Source of the DNA: Alphaproteobacteria bacterium
GTDB taxonomy: Bacteria; Pseudomonadota; Alphaproteobacteria; Caulobacterales; Aquidulcibacteraceae
Reading direction: 5' to 3'
NCBI GenBank assembly: GCA_016124255.1
Contig: WGOB01000058.1
Location: forward strand, 1 to 44,002
Length of the DNA stretch: 44,002 nucleotides
Positions 34,138-41,847 of the stretch are shown in pieces; the stretch's first letter is position 1, and every line of letters begins with the position of its first letter. The notes below the pieces were generated by a model, which was not told the origin of the DNA, did not search any database, and saw only the letters and a list, made by a program, of their open reading frames with translations. The position numbers and the translations under genes were made by a program.

Positions 34138-36125
34138 TGTTCGCTTCGGTGCTTGTGGCCAACCGGGCCGAGATTGCGTGCCGCATTTTCCGCACGGCGC
34201 GGGCGATGGGGATGACCACGGTCGCGGTTTATTCCGATGCGGACGCGAAGGCGAAACACGTGCGCGAAGCCGATCGCGCCGTGCACATCGGTCCCGCGCC
34301 GGCGAGCGAGAGCTATCTGCGCGGCGACAAGATCATCGCCGCGGCGCAGGAAGCGGGCGCCGAGGCGATCCATCCGGGCTACGGCTTCCTCTCCGAGAAT
34401 CCCGACTTTGCGCAGGCCGTGATCGACGCCGGCCTCATCTGGATCGGGCCGACGCCGGCCGCGATCCGCGCGATGGGCCTGAAGGACGAAGCCAAGCGCA
34501 TCGCGGAGGAGGCGGGCGTGCCCGTCGTGCCCGGCTATCGCGGCGACGCACAGGACGCCAAGACGCTGGCGAAAGCCGCGAAGGACGTGGGCTTCCCGGT
34601 GCTGATCAAGGCGATCGCCGGCGGCGGGGGGCGCGGCATCCGCGAAGTCAACGCCGCAGGCGAATTCGCCGCCGCGCTGGAGAGCGCCAGGCGCGAAGCC
34701 AGCGCCGCCTTCGGCGATGACCGCGTCATCGTGGAAAAGTTGATCCAGCGCCCGCGCCACATCGAAGTGCAAGTGTTCGGGGACAAGCACGGCAACCTCG
34801 TGCATCTCTACGAGCGCGATTGCTCGCTGCAGCGGCGGCGCCAGAAGGTGATCGAAGAAGCCCCCGCGCCGGGCATGACGGACGAAGTGCGCGCCGCCAT
34901 GACGGACGCCGCGCTGAAAGTCGCGCGCGCGGTGAACTACGAAAACGCCGGCACGGTGGAGTATGTCGTCGACGGGACCGGCGCGTTGCGTGAGGACGGG
35001 TTCTGGTTCCTGGAAATGAACACGCGGCTACAGGTGGAGCATCCGGTGACGGAGGCGGTCACGGGCCTCGATCTCGTCGAATGGCAATTCCGCGTCGCCG
35101 CGGGCGAGAAGCTGCCAAAGACGCAAGATGAGATCGAACTCAACGGCCATGCCATCGAAGCGCGCTTGTGCGCCGAAGACCCAAGCGAAGGCTTTCGCCC
35201 AAGCGTGGGGCGGCTCGAGCGCTTTGACCTCATTGATCCTCGCGGCCGAGGTCGCGTCGATGCAGGTTACGAACGGGGCGATGTCATCTCCTCCAGCTAC
35301 GATTCCTTGATTGCGAAACTTGTGGTGCACTCAAAGGATCGAGAGACCGCGATCACGCGATGCGGCGACTTTCTGGATCATCTGAGGGTGTTTCCGCTTA
35401 AGTCGAACGGCGGATTCTTGCGCAAATGCCTGCGCTCGATGACGTTCGTTCGCGGCGTCCATCACGTAGGCGCCGTCAGCGAGGAAATCGGCGTCCTGAC
35501 CAGTCGTACGCGTGGAACGCATTCGGCGGCGCTCGCGGCCGCGTGTCTCGATTTCGCTGAGGCCGGCTATGCAGACTCGCCATGGGATGTGCTCGATGGA
35601 TGGCGCGCCAATGGCCCTGCTTCGGTCCGCTGGCGCTTCAAGATCGATGATGAGGATATAGAGCTTGTGCTCTCGCCCGTTGGCGACCCTTCTTACCGCA
35701 TGGCGGACGGCCGGTGTGTTTCTGGGTTCTTCGAAGACAGCGTTGCGGAGTATGGGGACATCGATTTCGAGATCGACGGACAGCCGGTCAGTATAGGGTT
35801 CATGCGTCGCGGAGGAACGCTCCACGTGTTCACCGAGGGCGACACGTTTACCGTAGAAGCACCAGGCGCCTCACGCGAGCATGCCGACAGCGCCGGCGGT
35901 GATGTCGTGAAGGCGCCGCTCCCCGGGAAGGTCGTCGCGATCTGCGCCAAGGCCGGCGCGGCGGTGAAGAAGGGCGAACCGCTTGTCACGCTCGAAGCGA
36001 TGAAGATGGAGCATCAGCTCAAGGCGCCGCGCGATGGAATCATCGCCGAGATCGCGGCGGAAGAGGGCGCGCAGGTGAAGGAAGGCGCGCTGCTGGTGCG
36101 GCTTGCGGAGGAAGAAGCGGCGTGA
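34137..36125 (+). CDS. mccA: Methylcrotonoyl-CoA carboxylase biotin-carboxylase (alpha) subunit
   Basis: Biotin carboxylase/BCCP subunit (662 aa) partnering MccB. The N-terminal biotin-carboxylase domain (about 1-450) has V-A-N-R-A-E-I-A, the glycine-rich loop G-G-G-G-R-G (near 162), E-R-D-C-S-L-Q-R-R-R-Q-K and E-M-N-T-R-L-Q-V-E-H. The C-terminal biotinyl domain has E-A-M-K-M with biotinyl-lysine K623. The ATG overlaps the DUF3667 stop. Oddity: codons about 355-580 (35200-35880) use rarer codons (ATA at 35658 and 35793, several GGA, CGA, GTA) and the protein there is less like typical MCC alpha, while both flanks are normal. A geranyl-CoA or propionyl-CoA carboxylase is less likely given the neighbours. 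Confidence 0.9.
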   Translation: MFASVLVANRAEIACRIFRTARAMGMTTVAVYSDADAKAKHVREADRAVHIGPAPASESYLRGDKIIAAAQEAGAEAIHPGYGFLSENPDFAQAVIDAGLIWIGPTPAAIRAMGLKDEAKRIAEEAGVPVVPGYRGDAQDAKTLAKAAKDVGFPVLIKAIAGGGGRGIREVNAAGEFAAALESARREASAAFGDDRVIVEKLIQRPRHIEVQVFGDKHGNLVHLYERDCSLQRRRQKVIEEAPAPGMTDEVRAAMTDAALKVARAVNYENAGTVEYVVDGTGALREDGFWFLEMNTRLQVEHPVTEAVTGLDLVEWQFRVAAGEKLPKTQDEIELNGHAIEARLCAEDPSEGFRPSVGRLERFDLIDPRGRGRVDAGYERGDVISSSYDSLIAKLVVHSKDRETAITRCGDFLDHLRVFPLKSNGGFLRKCLRSMTFVRGVHHVGAVSEEIGVLTSRTRGTHSAALAAACLDFAEAGYADSPWDVLDGWRANGPASVRWRFKIDDEDIELVLSPVGDPSYRMADGRCVSGFFEDSVAEYGDIDFEIDGQPVSIGFMRRGGTLHVFTEGDTFTVEAPGASREHADSAGGDVVKAPLPGKVVAICAKAGAAVKKGEPLVTLEAMKMEHQLKAPRDGIIAEIAAEEGAQVKEGALLVRLAEEEAA

Positions 36126-36535
36126 GCCAGGAGCAATTGCTCATCACGTTGGCGTCGGGCGGCGCGGTGCTCGCGCTCATCTTGATCGCCTGGGCGCTCG
36201 GCTTCCGCGACGCCGCGCGTGTCGCCAACGACGACGATGTGCGCCGCGCGATCGCCGGCCATGAGCCGGCCGCAACGCTTGGCGCGACCCTGATCGATGC
36301 GCGCGGCCGCGCCGCCCTGGCGCAGCTGGGCGATGGGCGCTTTGCTGCGGTGCGCGCCCTGGGCGACGCCTTCGCCGTGCGCGTGTTCAAGGCGGGCGCC
36401 GCGCGCATCAGGCCGACGCGGCGGGGCGTCATCGTGACATTTGCGGATATCGGCTTTCCAAGTTTAGAGATTCGGTCCGCGGTCGCGCCGCCCGATTGGC
36501 TCGCGCCGCTGATGGAGAGGCGGGCGCGGGCATGA
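36122..36535 (+). CDS. Hypothetical single-pass membrane protein
   Basis: A 137-aa protein that I do not recognise. One N-terminal membrane helix (about residues 5-26, L-I-T-L-A-S-G-G-A-V-L-A-L-I-L-I-A-W-A-L-G) is followed by a soluble domain with small-strand character (A-A-T-L-G-A-T-L-I-D-A-R-G-R-A-A-L-A-Q-L ... G-V-I-V-T-F-A-D-I-G-F). The GTG start overlaps the mccA stop (GTGA) and its stop overlaps the sterol desaturase start (ATGA). The pairing with a desaturase-like enzyme is suggestive, but a role is not shown. Confidence 0.7.
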   Translation: MSQEQLLITLASGGAVLALILIAWALGFRDAARVANDDDVRRAIAGHEPAATLGATLIDARGRAALAQLGDGRFAAVRALGDAFAVRVFKAGAARIRPTRRGVIVTFADIGFPSLEIRSAVAPPDWLAPLMERRARA

Positions 36536-37458
36536 TTCCGGCCGATGTGCGGGCGACGCTTGAGACGCTCGACGTCGTGACGCTGGCGGTCCCCGCGTTC
36601 GTGGCGCTGGTGATCATCGAGATGATCGTCGTCCGGCTCACCAGGCGCGGGCGCTACAACGCGCTCGATTCCGGGGCGAGCCTCGCCATGGGCCTGGGCA
36701 ACACGATCGCCGGCGTGTTCTTCGGCGGGCTCGTCGTGGCGGGGCATTTTTTCGTCTACCAGTATCGCCTGTTCGACATCCCGTGGGCGTGGTGGTCGCT
36801 TGCGCTCTGCTTCTTCGGCGAGGACCTGGCCTATTACTGGTTCCACCGCATCGCGCATGAGCGGCGCTGGTTCTGGGCGAGCCACGTCGTCCACCACACC
36901 TCCCAGCACTACAATCTGACCACGGCGCTGCGCCAGACCTGGACCGGCGCGATCAGCTTCTCCTGGATTTTCGCGCTGCCGCTCTCGCTGATCGGCTTTC
37001 CCCCGCTGATGACGTTCTTCTTCGGCGGCGTGAGCCTCGTCTATCAATTCTGGATCCACACCGAGACGATTCAGCGGATGGGCCCGCTCGAATGGGTGAT
37101 GAACACGCCCTCCCATCACCGCGTCCATCACGCCACCAACCCGCGCTATCTCGATGCGAACTATGCCGGTGTGCTGATCATCTGGGACCGCATCTTTGGC
37201 ACCTTCGTGCCCGAGCGTGACGACGACAAGCCCCGCTACGGCGTCATTTCCAATCTCGGGTCGTTCAATCCCTTCCGCGTCGCCTTCCACGAATGGGCGG
37301 GCATCTTCCGCGACGTGCGCAGCGCCAGGAGCGTGCGCGAGGTCTTCGGCTACGTGTTCGGCCGGCCCGGCTGGAGCCCGGACGGCTCGCGAAAGACGAG
37401 CCGATCGATCAAGGCCGAATGGGAAGCGCGCGAAGCTGCGCGCGTTCCGGCGGAATAA
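36532..37458 (+). CDS. Sterol desaturase family (fatty acid hydroxylase superfamily) protein
   Basis: Integral-membrane di-iron oxygenase-like protein (308 aa). The eight-histidine signature is visible: H105-R-I-A-H109, H118 with H121-H122 and H126, H176, and H195-H196-R-V-H199-H200. There are hydrophobic helices before, between and after these motifs (about 15-35, 50-75, 84-104, 140-170). The family hydroxylates or desaturates lipids; bacterial substrates include carotenoids, hopanoids/sterols, ether lipids and sphingolipids, and which applies here cannot be told. It is coupled by ATGA overlap to the preceding membrane protein, the last link in a five-gene overlapping series starting at the hydratase. 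Confidence 0.87.
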   Translation: MIPADVRATLETLDVVTLAVPAFVALVIIEMIVVRLTRRGRYNALDSGASLAMGLGNTIAGVFFGGLVVAGHFFVYQYRLFDIPWAWWSLALCFFGEDLAYYWFHRIAHERRWFWASHVVHHTSQHYNLTTALRQTWTGAISFSWIFALPLSLIGFPPLMTFFFGGVSLVYQFWIHTETIQRMGPLEWVMNTPSHHRVHHATNPRYLDANYAGVLIIWDRIFGTFVPERDDDKPRYGVISNLGSFNPFRVAFHEWAGIFRDVRSARSVREVFGYVFGRPGWSPDGSRKTSRSIKAEWEAREAARVPAE

Positions 37459-37476
37459 TGTAGCATCCCGAATCGC

Positions 37477-37887
37477 ATGACGGTGCACATCATCAAACTT
37501 TGTGTGGGCGCAGACAGCGTCGACGATCTCGCCGCCTGGCAGGCCCAGCAGATCAAAAAGCGCGGGCGCCCGGTGTGCGGCACGCGCATGGCGCCGAAGC
37601 GCGAAGCCGACGTGCTCGCCGGCGGTTCGCTCTATTGGGTGATCAAGGGCGTGGTCGCGGTGCGCCAAAGGATCGTCGAGATCTCCCAGGTGCGCGACGA
37701 TCACGGCCTGCGCTGCGGCCTCTGGCTTGATCCCAAGCTGGTGCGCGTGACGCCCCATCCGCGCCGCGCATTCCAGGGCTGGCGCTATCTCGAACCGAAC
37801 GACGCCCCCGCCGACCTTTCCAAGCGCGCAGCCTCCACGTTGCCCGAAGACCTCCAGCGCAAACTCGTGGAACTCGGCGCGTGGTAG
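37477..37887 (+). CDS. DUF1489 family protein
   Basis: A 136-aa protein matching DUF1489, a family largely confined to alphaproteobacteria and of unknown function. Characteristic segments are M-T-V-H-I-I-K-L-C-V-G, R-P-V-C-G-T-R-M-A-P-K-R, G-S-L-Y-W-V-I-K-G and F-Q-G-W-R-Y-L. No membrane helix or signal is seen. It lies 18 bp after the sterol desaturase gene and converges with panC (4-bp gap). Confidence 0.85.
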   Translation: MTVHIIKLCVGADSVDDLAAWQAQQIKKRGRPVCGTRMAPKREADVLAGGSLYWVIKGVVAVRQRIVEISQVRDDHGLRCGLWLDPKLVRVTPHPRRAFQGWRYLEPNDAPADLSKRAASTLPEDLQRKLVELGAW

Positions 37888-37891
37888 AGCC

Positions 37892-38770
37892 TCAAGCATC
37901 ATTCCCGGCGACGGCGCGGGGAAGGACGGAAAAGTTGTCGATCAGACGCGTCTTGCCGAGCCATGCCGCGGCGAGAATGCGCGCCGGCCGATCGACGCGC
38001 GGGCCAAGCACGGAGAGATCGCCCGCATCGCGCACGGCGACATAATCGATCGGATTGAAGCCCGCTTCATCCAGAGCCATCGTGGCGTCGCGCTCGATCG
38101 CGGCGATGTCGCCGCCGTATTCGAGGTCGGCGACAGCGCGTTTCAGGATCACGTTCATCTGCGTCGCAGCCGAGCGCTCATTCGCGCTCAGATACGCGTT
38201 GCGCGACGACATCGCCAGCCCGTCGCCTTCGCGCACGGTCGGACCCGCAACGACAGCGACGGGGATATCGAGATCCCGCACGAGCCGGCGGATCATCAGC
38301 AATTGCTGATAATCCTTCTCGCCGAACACCGCCGCGTCCGGCAGACATTGCAGCAAGAGCTTCGTCACCACTGTAGCGACGCCGCCGAAGAAATGCGGGC
38401 GCATCGCGCCTTCCAGATCGTCGCTGACGCCGGAAACGGTGACCGCCGTAGCGAAGCCTGGCGGGTAAATCTCCGACGCCGGCGGCGCAAACAGAAGATC
38501 GCACCCCGCCTGGCCGAGCTTGGCTGCGTCGCCCGCTTCATCGCGGGGATAGCGATCGAGATCCTCGTGCGCCGAAAATTGCTTGGGATTGACGAACAGT
38601 GAGGCGACGACGCGCTCGCCATGCATGCGCGCCAGCCGCACGAGCGAAAGGTGGCCCTCGTGCAGCGCCCCCATCGTCGGAACCAGCGCCACGCGAAGGC
38701 CCTCGCGGCGCCAGACATGAACGACGGCGCGCAGATCGGCGACGGAGCGGACAAGGACGGGATCAGGCAT
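37892..38770 (-). CDS. panC: Pantothenate synthetase
   Basis: Joins pantoate and beta-alanine with ATP in coenzyme A synthesis (292 aa). The nucleotidylyltransferase-type motifs are P-T-M-G-A-L-H-E-G-H (HxGH-like, 31-40), F-V-N-P-x-Q-F, F-G-E-K-D-Y-Q-Q-L and M-S-S-R-N-A-Y-L (KMSKS-like ATP loop). The length is normal. It is divergent from mipZ across a 140-bp region that contains a perfect CtrA box; whether panC also responds is unknown. Confidence 0.96.
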   Translation of the reverse strand: MPDPVLVRSVADLRAVVHVWRREGLRVALVPTMGALHEGHLSLVRLARMHGERVVASLFVNPKQFSAHEDLDRYPRDEAGDAAKLGQAGCDLLFAPPASEIYPPGFATAVTVSGVSDDLEGAMRPHFFGGVATVVTKLLLQCLPDAAVFGEKDYQQLLMIRRLVRDLDIPVAVVAGPTVREGDGLAMSSRNAYLSANERSAATQMNVILKRAVADLEYGGDIAAIERDATMALDEAGFNPIDYVAVRDAGDLSVLGPRVDRPARILAAAWLGKTRLIDNFSVLPRAVAGNDA

Positions 38771-38784
38771 GCATGCTCGATTGC

Positions 38785-38845
38785 GAATCCGTCATCGTTT
38801 CGTCAAGACGACTTAAGCACGCCTTAACCGGATTTGCAGAGAGTC
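38785..38845 (+). promoter_or_regulatory. CtrA box flanked by two GANTC sites upstream of mipZ
   Basis: TTAA-N7-TTAAC at 38813-38828 is an exact match to the CtrA full-site consensus, pointing towards mipZ and ending 82 bp before its GTG. GANTC (CcrM) sites lie on both sides, GAATC at 38785-38789 and GAGTC at 38841-38845. A further TTAAC half-site is at 38871-38875. In Caulobacter, mipZ is a known GcrA/GANTC-methylation target. Confidence 0.75.
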
Positions 38846-38910
38846 CGCGGCATGGTCGCGCGACGCAGCTTTAACATCATGGCGCGCGCGCATGGGCGGA
38901 GCGACGGCGC

Positions 38911-39777
38911 GTGACGATCGACATCCCGCACCCGCGCACAAGCCCCGTCTCCGAAACGCTGTCCGCGCACGTCATTGTCGTGGGCAATCAGAAGGGCGGG
39001 GCCGGCAAGTCCACGATCGCGATGCATTTGGCTGTGGCGCTGATGCGGATGGGACGGCGCACGGGCGCGCTCGATCTCGACGTCCGCCAGCGCACGCTCT
39101 CGCGCTATGTGGAGAACCGCGCCGCCACCATCGCAGCGACCGGCGCCAACATCCCCACCCCGCAAATGTTGGACGTGACGCTCAGCGCTGCGCGGCAGGG
39201 CGAAGTGGCCGACATGGAGAACGAAGCCGCGCTCGCGGTGGCGTTGAAGCGGCTTTCCGCGACGAGCGACTATATCGTGATCGACGTGCCGGCCGGCGAT
39301 TCCCACATCTCGCGCGCCGCCCACGCCGAAGCCGACACGCTGGTCACGCCGATGAACGACAGCTTCGTCGACTTCGATCTGCTTGGCGCGGTCAGCCCCA
39401 GCGCCCCGGAAGACGTGCGTCCCAGCGTTTACAGTGAATGGGTCTGGGAGTGCCGCAAGCGCAAGGCGCAGGCCTCCGGACGCGCGATCGATTGGGTCGT
39501 CCTGCGCAATCGAACCGCCACAAGCCGGATCGAAGCGAAGAACAAGCAGGCGGTCGGCGATGCGCTGAAGACGCTTTCCACCCGGATCGGGTTCCGCCTG
39601 GTGCCGGGGCTTTCCGAGCGCGTGATCTTCCGCGAGCTCTTCCTGCAGGGGTTGACGCTTCTCGACGCGGACCGCGACGGCCTCAAGATGACGCACTTGG
39701 CCGCGCGCCAGGAATTGCGCGACTTGTTCATCGCGCTGAAGCTCCCTGGCTTCGAAGGCGAGGCGCTTCGCTTTTAG
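38911..39777 (+). CDS. mipZ: Division plane positioning ATPase MipZ
   Basis: ParA/MinD-type P-loop ATPase (288 aa) that forms a bipolar gradient with ParB and inhibits FtsZ assembly away from midcell. The deviant Walker A K-G-G-A-G-K-S-T spans 28-35, and the A' motif A-L-D-L-D-V-R-Q-R-T is near 53-62. A Walker B-like I-V-I-D-V-P-A-G-D-S-H follows near 125. P-M-N-D-S-F-V-D-F-D-L-L-G and the C-terminal segment match alphaproteobacterial MipZ rather than ParA. The start is GTG with GGAG upstream; an ATG at 38892 is out of frame. The promoter carries a perfect CtrA box and GANTC sites. Confidence 0.95.
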   Translation: MTIDIPHPRTSPVSETLSAHVIVVGNQKGGAGKSTIAMHLAVALMRMGRRTGALDLDVRQRTLSRYVENRAATIAATGANIPTPQMLDVTLSAARQGEVADMENEAALAVALKRLSATSDYIVIDVPAGDSHISRAAHAEADTLVTPMNDSFVDFDLLGAVSPSAPEDVRPSVYSEWVWECRKRKAQASGRAIDWVVLRNRTATSRIEAKNKQAVGDALKTLSTRIGFRLVPGLSERVIFRELFLQGLTLLDADRDGLKMTHLAARQELRDLFIALKLPGFEGEALRF

Positions 39778-39842
39778 CCTCGCGCGCGACGGTAGCCGGG
39801 CTATATCTGGGCCGGAATGAATCTTGCCGCCAATCTATTCCG

Positions 39843-40310
39843 ATGACCTTGCTTGCGCCTCTTGTTGTGCTCGTCGCTGCGGTGTTCGCAGGGCTGTTCA
39901 TTCTGCGCCTCGGCGGCGCGCATCGGCGCTCCGTTTCACGCTTCGCCCCGGCTATAATCTGCGCAGGCGCTGCGATTCTCTTTGCAGCGCGCGGGGCGAT
40001 GTGGATCGCGCTTGCGTTCGGCGTCGCGTCGATTGCGCTCTACGCGTGGTCGACGCGGGAATCTCAGGCCGCAACGAAACAGGCGCGCAACAAATCCTCG
40101 CGTTCGCATGGAGCGGCGCCGCCGAAGAAGGGCAGTGCAATGAGCGATGCGCAGGCGCGGGCGATACTGGGCGTTCATCCGGGGGCGAGCGAAGCCGATA
40201 TCCGCTCGGCGTACCGGCGCAAGATGGCGCGCGCGCATCCCGATCTCGGCGGCTCTACGGAGGAGGCCGCACAGCTCAGCGCTGCGCGCGACGCGCTCCT
40301 GCGCCGCTGA
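39843..40310 (+). CDS. Membrane-anchored J-domain protein (Tim14/Pam18-like)
   Basis: A 155-aa protein with two hydrophobic N-terminal segments (about residues 3-22 and 37-67), a basic Ser/Lys linker, and a C-terminal J domain (about 100-155: A-I-L-G-V-H-P-G-A-S-E-A-D-I, then the H-P-D motif and a short helix 4). This layout, with membrane anchor first and J domain last and the zinc finger/substrate domain missing, is that of Tim14/Pam18 and its alphaproteobacterial relatives. It would stimulate DnaK-type ATPases at the membrane. It lies 65 bp after mipZ on the same strand. Client unknown. Confidence 0.8.
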   Translation: MTLLAPLVVLVAAVFAGLFILRLGGAHRRSVSRFAPAIICAGAAILFAARGAMWIALAFGVASIALYAWSTRESQAATKQARNKSSRSHGAAPPKKGSAMSDAQARAILGVHPGASEADIRSAYRRKMARAHPDLGGSTEEAAQLSAARDALLRR

Positions 40311-40355
40311 CGGCGCATCTGTAATTATTCCGCACCCGGAATATCCGTACGCTGA

Positions 40356-41450
40356 TCAGTCCGCGTCGAGCGCGTGTTCGGGCTCGCCCGCAGCGTCTTC
40401 TTCCAACGACATCGGATCGACATCGCCCTGCGCCGCGTACGATGTGACGCGCCGATCGAGCGGCCCGCGCAACGGGCTCACCGGGCCGGAAAGCTGGATG
40501 ACGCTTGAATCGCTCTGCCGCACGATCGTCGCGCCGGTCGAATCGAAGGCGGCGGTCACGCTCTGGACAGGGCGGCTGGTCGCCGCCACGTCCGTCTGCA
40601 GCGCGTCGCGACGGTCGAGTTCCTCGTAGGCCCCTTCGATCAGGTAGGCGACCTGGGCGTCGCGGGCGGCGGCGCTGGCCCCGCCCATCACGACCGCGAT
40701 CACGCGCCGCCCGTCTCGCACCGCAGCGGTGGCGAGGTTGAAGCCGGAGGCGCGAGTGTAGCCGGTCTTGATGCCGTCGACGCCTTCAACGGCCCCGAGA
40801 AGGCGGTTGTGGTTGCGCGCCTCGCGGCCGCGCCACGCGTTCGTGGGCGTCTGGAAGACGTGATAATATTGCGGGAAGTCGCGCCAGATGGCGATCGACA
40901 GAGTCGCCATGTCGCGCGCCGTCGTGCGAATCCGCGGGTTGGGCAGACCGCTCGCGTTCATGAAGCGCGTGTGCTCCATGCCGAGTTGACGGGCGCGCCG
41001 CGTCATCTGTTCGGCGAACCCGGCCTCGGTCCCGCCGAGCTGCTCGGCGACCATCACGGCCACGTCGTTGGCGGATTGAACGACAAGCGCGTTGATCGCC
41101 TGCTCAACCGTGAGCGTGTCGCCGCGGCGAACGCCCAACCGGGACGGCGGCTGGCGCGAGGCGTACCGCGACGCCGTCATTCGATCTTCGAGCCCGATCT
41201 CGCCCCGCTCCATCGCCTCGAACAGCATGTAGAGCGTCATCATCTTGGTGAGAGAGGCGGGGTAGCGCTGCTCGTCGGCCTGGTCGGCGTGGAGGACCTC
41301 GTTGGTCTCCACATCGATGACGATTGCGGCGTAGCGGTCGTTGGTTTGCGCGAAGGCCGGCGCCGATGCGGCGATCACCAGCGCAGCCCCGAAGACCGCG
41401 GCATGGCGGGCGCCAAACACAGCGGAATTGCGTCGTCCCAAATGGATCAT
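40356..41450 (-). CDS. D-alanyl-D-alanine carboxypeptidase (PBP5/6-type, S11)
   Basis: Periplasmic penicillin-binding protein (364 aa) that trims D-Ala from peptidoglycan stem peptides. The signal peptide ends near A-P-A-F-A-Q (about 30-35). Active-site motifs are S66-L-T-K69, S126-A-N128 and K228-T-G230. After the catalytic domain comes a Ser/Thr-rich tail with an acidic end, without the usual amphipathic anchor helix that I can see. ATG at 41450 with GAGGGGA upstream is preferred; the frame is open 13 codons further. Convergent with the J-domain gene. Confidence 0.92.
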   Translation of the reverse strand: MIHLGRRNSAVFGARHAAVFGAALVIAASAPAFAQTNDRYAAIVIDVETNEVLHADQADEQRYPASLTKMMTLYMLFEAMERGEIGLEDRMTASRYASRQPPSRLGVRRGDTLTVEQAINALVVQSANDVAVMVAEQLGGTEAGFAEQMTRRARQLGMEHTRFMNASGLPNPRIRTTARDMATLSIAIWRDFPQYYHVFQTPTNAWRGREARNHNRLLGAVEGVDGIKTGYTRASGFNLATAAVRDGRRVIAVVMGGASAAARDAQVAYLIEGAYEELDRRDALQTDVAATSRPVQSVTAAFDSTGATIVRQSDSSVIQLSGPVSPLRGPLDRRVTSYAAQGDVDPMSLEEDAAGEPEHALDAD

Positions 41451-41680
41451 CGGCGTCCGTCCCCTCGTCGTGCGGACTTTTCCAGGCAAACGCTATGCCG
41501 CGCAGCTTACAGAGTCGTTACCACCCCGCCCTTAAGCAGGATTGACCACGGATCCGGCGCCATGCAACCCGCGGGCGCCGCAGCGGCTGCGTTTTTTCTC
41601 CGCGCTTGGGGATAAGCCGCAGTTCAGCGCGAGCCTGACGGATCAAGGCCGGCCGATCAATTCACCCTGGGAAACTCCGG

Positions 41681-41701
41681 TTTTTGTGCAATGCACAAAA
41701 A
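41681..41701. promoter_or_regulatory. Palindromic operator upstream of phasin
   Basis: Perfect inverted repeat with 10-bp arms (TTTTTGTGCA and its complement) separated by a single A, ending 5 bp before the phasin -35. The size and symmetry fit a dimeric repressor. The TGCA core resembles TGC/GCA-type sites described for the PHB-responsive repressor PhaR, which controls phasins, but that link is inferred. Confidence 0.7.
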
Positions 41702-41706
41702 AGCGC

Positions 41707-41735
41707 TTGACTTCGCAGGTGCAGCAAATCATATC
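41707..41735 (+). promoter_or_regulatory. Predicted sigma70 promoter of the phasin gene
   Basis: TTGACT -35 at 41707-41712, with an AT-rich CATATC -10 region at 41730-41735 (17-bp spacing). The -35 is strong and the -10 weak. About 110 nt separate it from the phasin ATG. Confidence 0.5.
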
Positions 41736-41847
41736 AGGGACACCCGGCGGAGACGAGCTGTCTCATCTGGGGAATTTGAGTCGCATCACTACCCGTCAAA
41801 CCGTTCATTTGGGCCCTTGGGCCCCACAGATTCAGGAGCCCGCACCC

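Larger units (their letters stand above)
41451..41847. other. 397-bp intergenic region between the carboxypeptidase and phasin genes
   Basis: Divergent promoter region. From left to right it holds a GANTC site (41512-41516), a weak hairpin followed by TTTTTT (41579-41597, stem of 5 bp), then the 21-bp palindrome and promoter of the phasin, and an untranslated leader of roughly 100 nt containing two adjacent GGGCCC palindromes (about 41810-41825). No gene or RNA was recognised. Confidence 0.5.

Noticed and set aside
36040-37902. 620-codon open frame on the minus strand
   Set aside because: It is the complement of mccA's end, the membrane protein, the sterol desaturase gene and DUF1489, all of which have recognisable motifs; the minus-strand product has none.
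40324-40352. Small ATTCC/GGAAT hairpin between the J-domain gene and the carboxypeptidase gene
   Set aside because: Only 5-bp AT-containing stem without T-tract; too weak to call a terminator.
41562-41615. 17-codon open frame (M-Q-P-A-G-A-A-A...) upstream of the phasin
   Set aside because: No ribosome-binding site, Ala-rich chance sequence, and it contains the weak hairpin/T-run.
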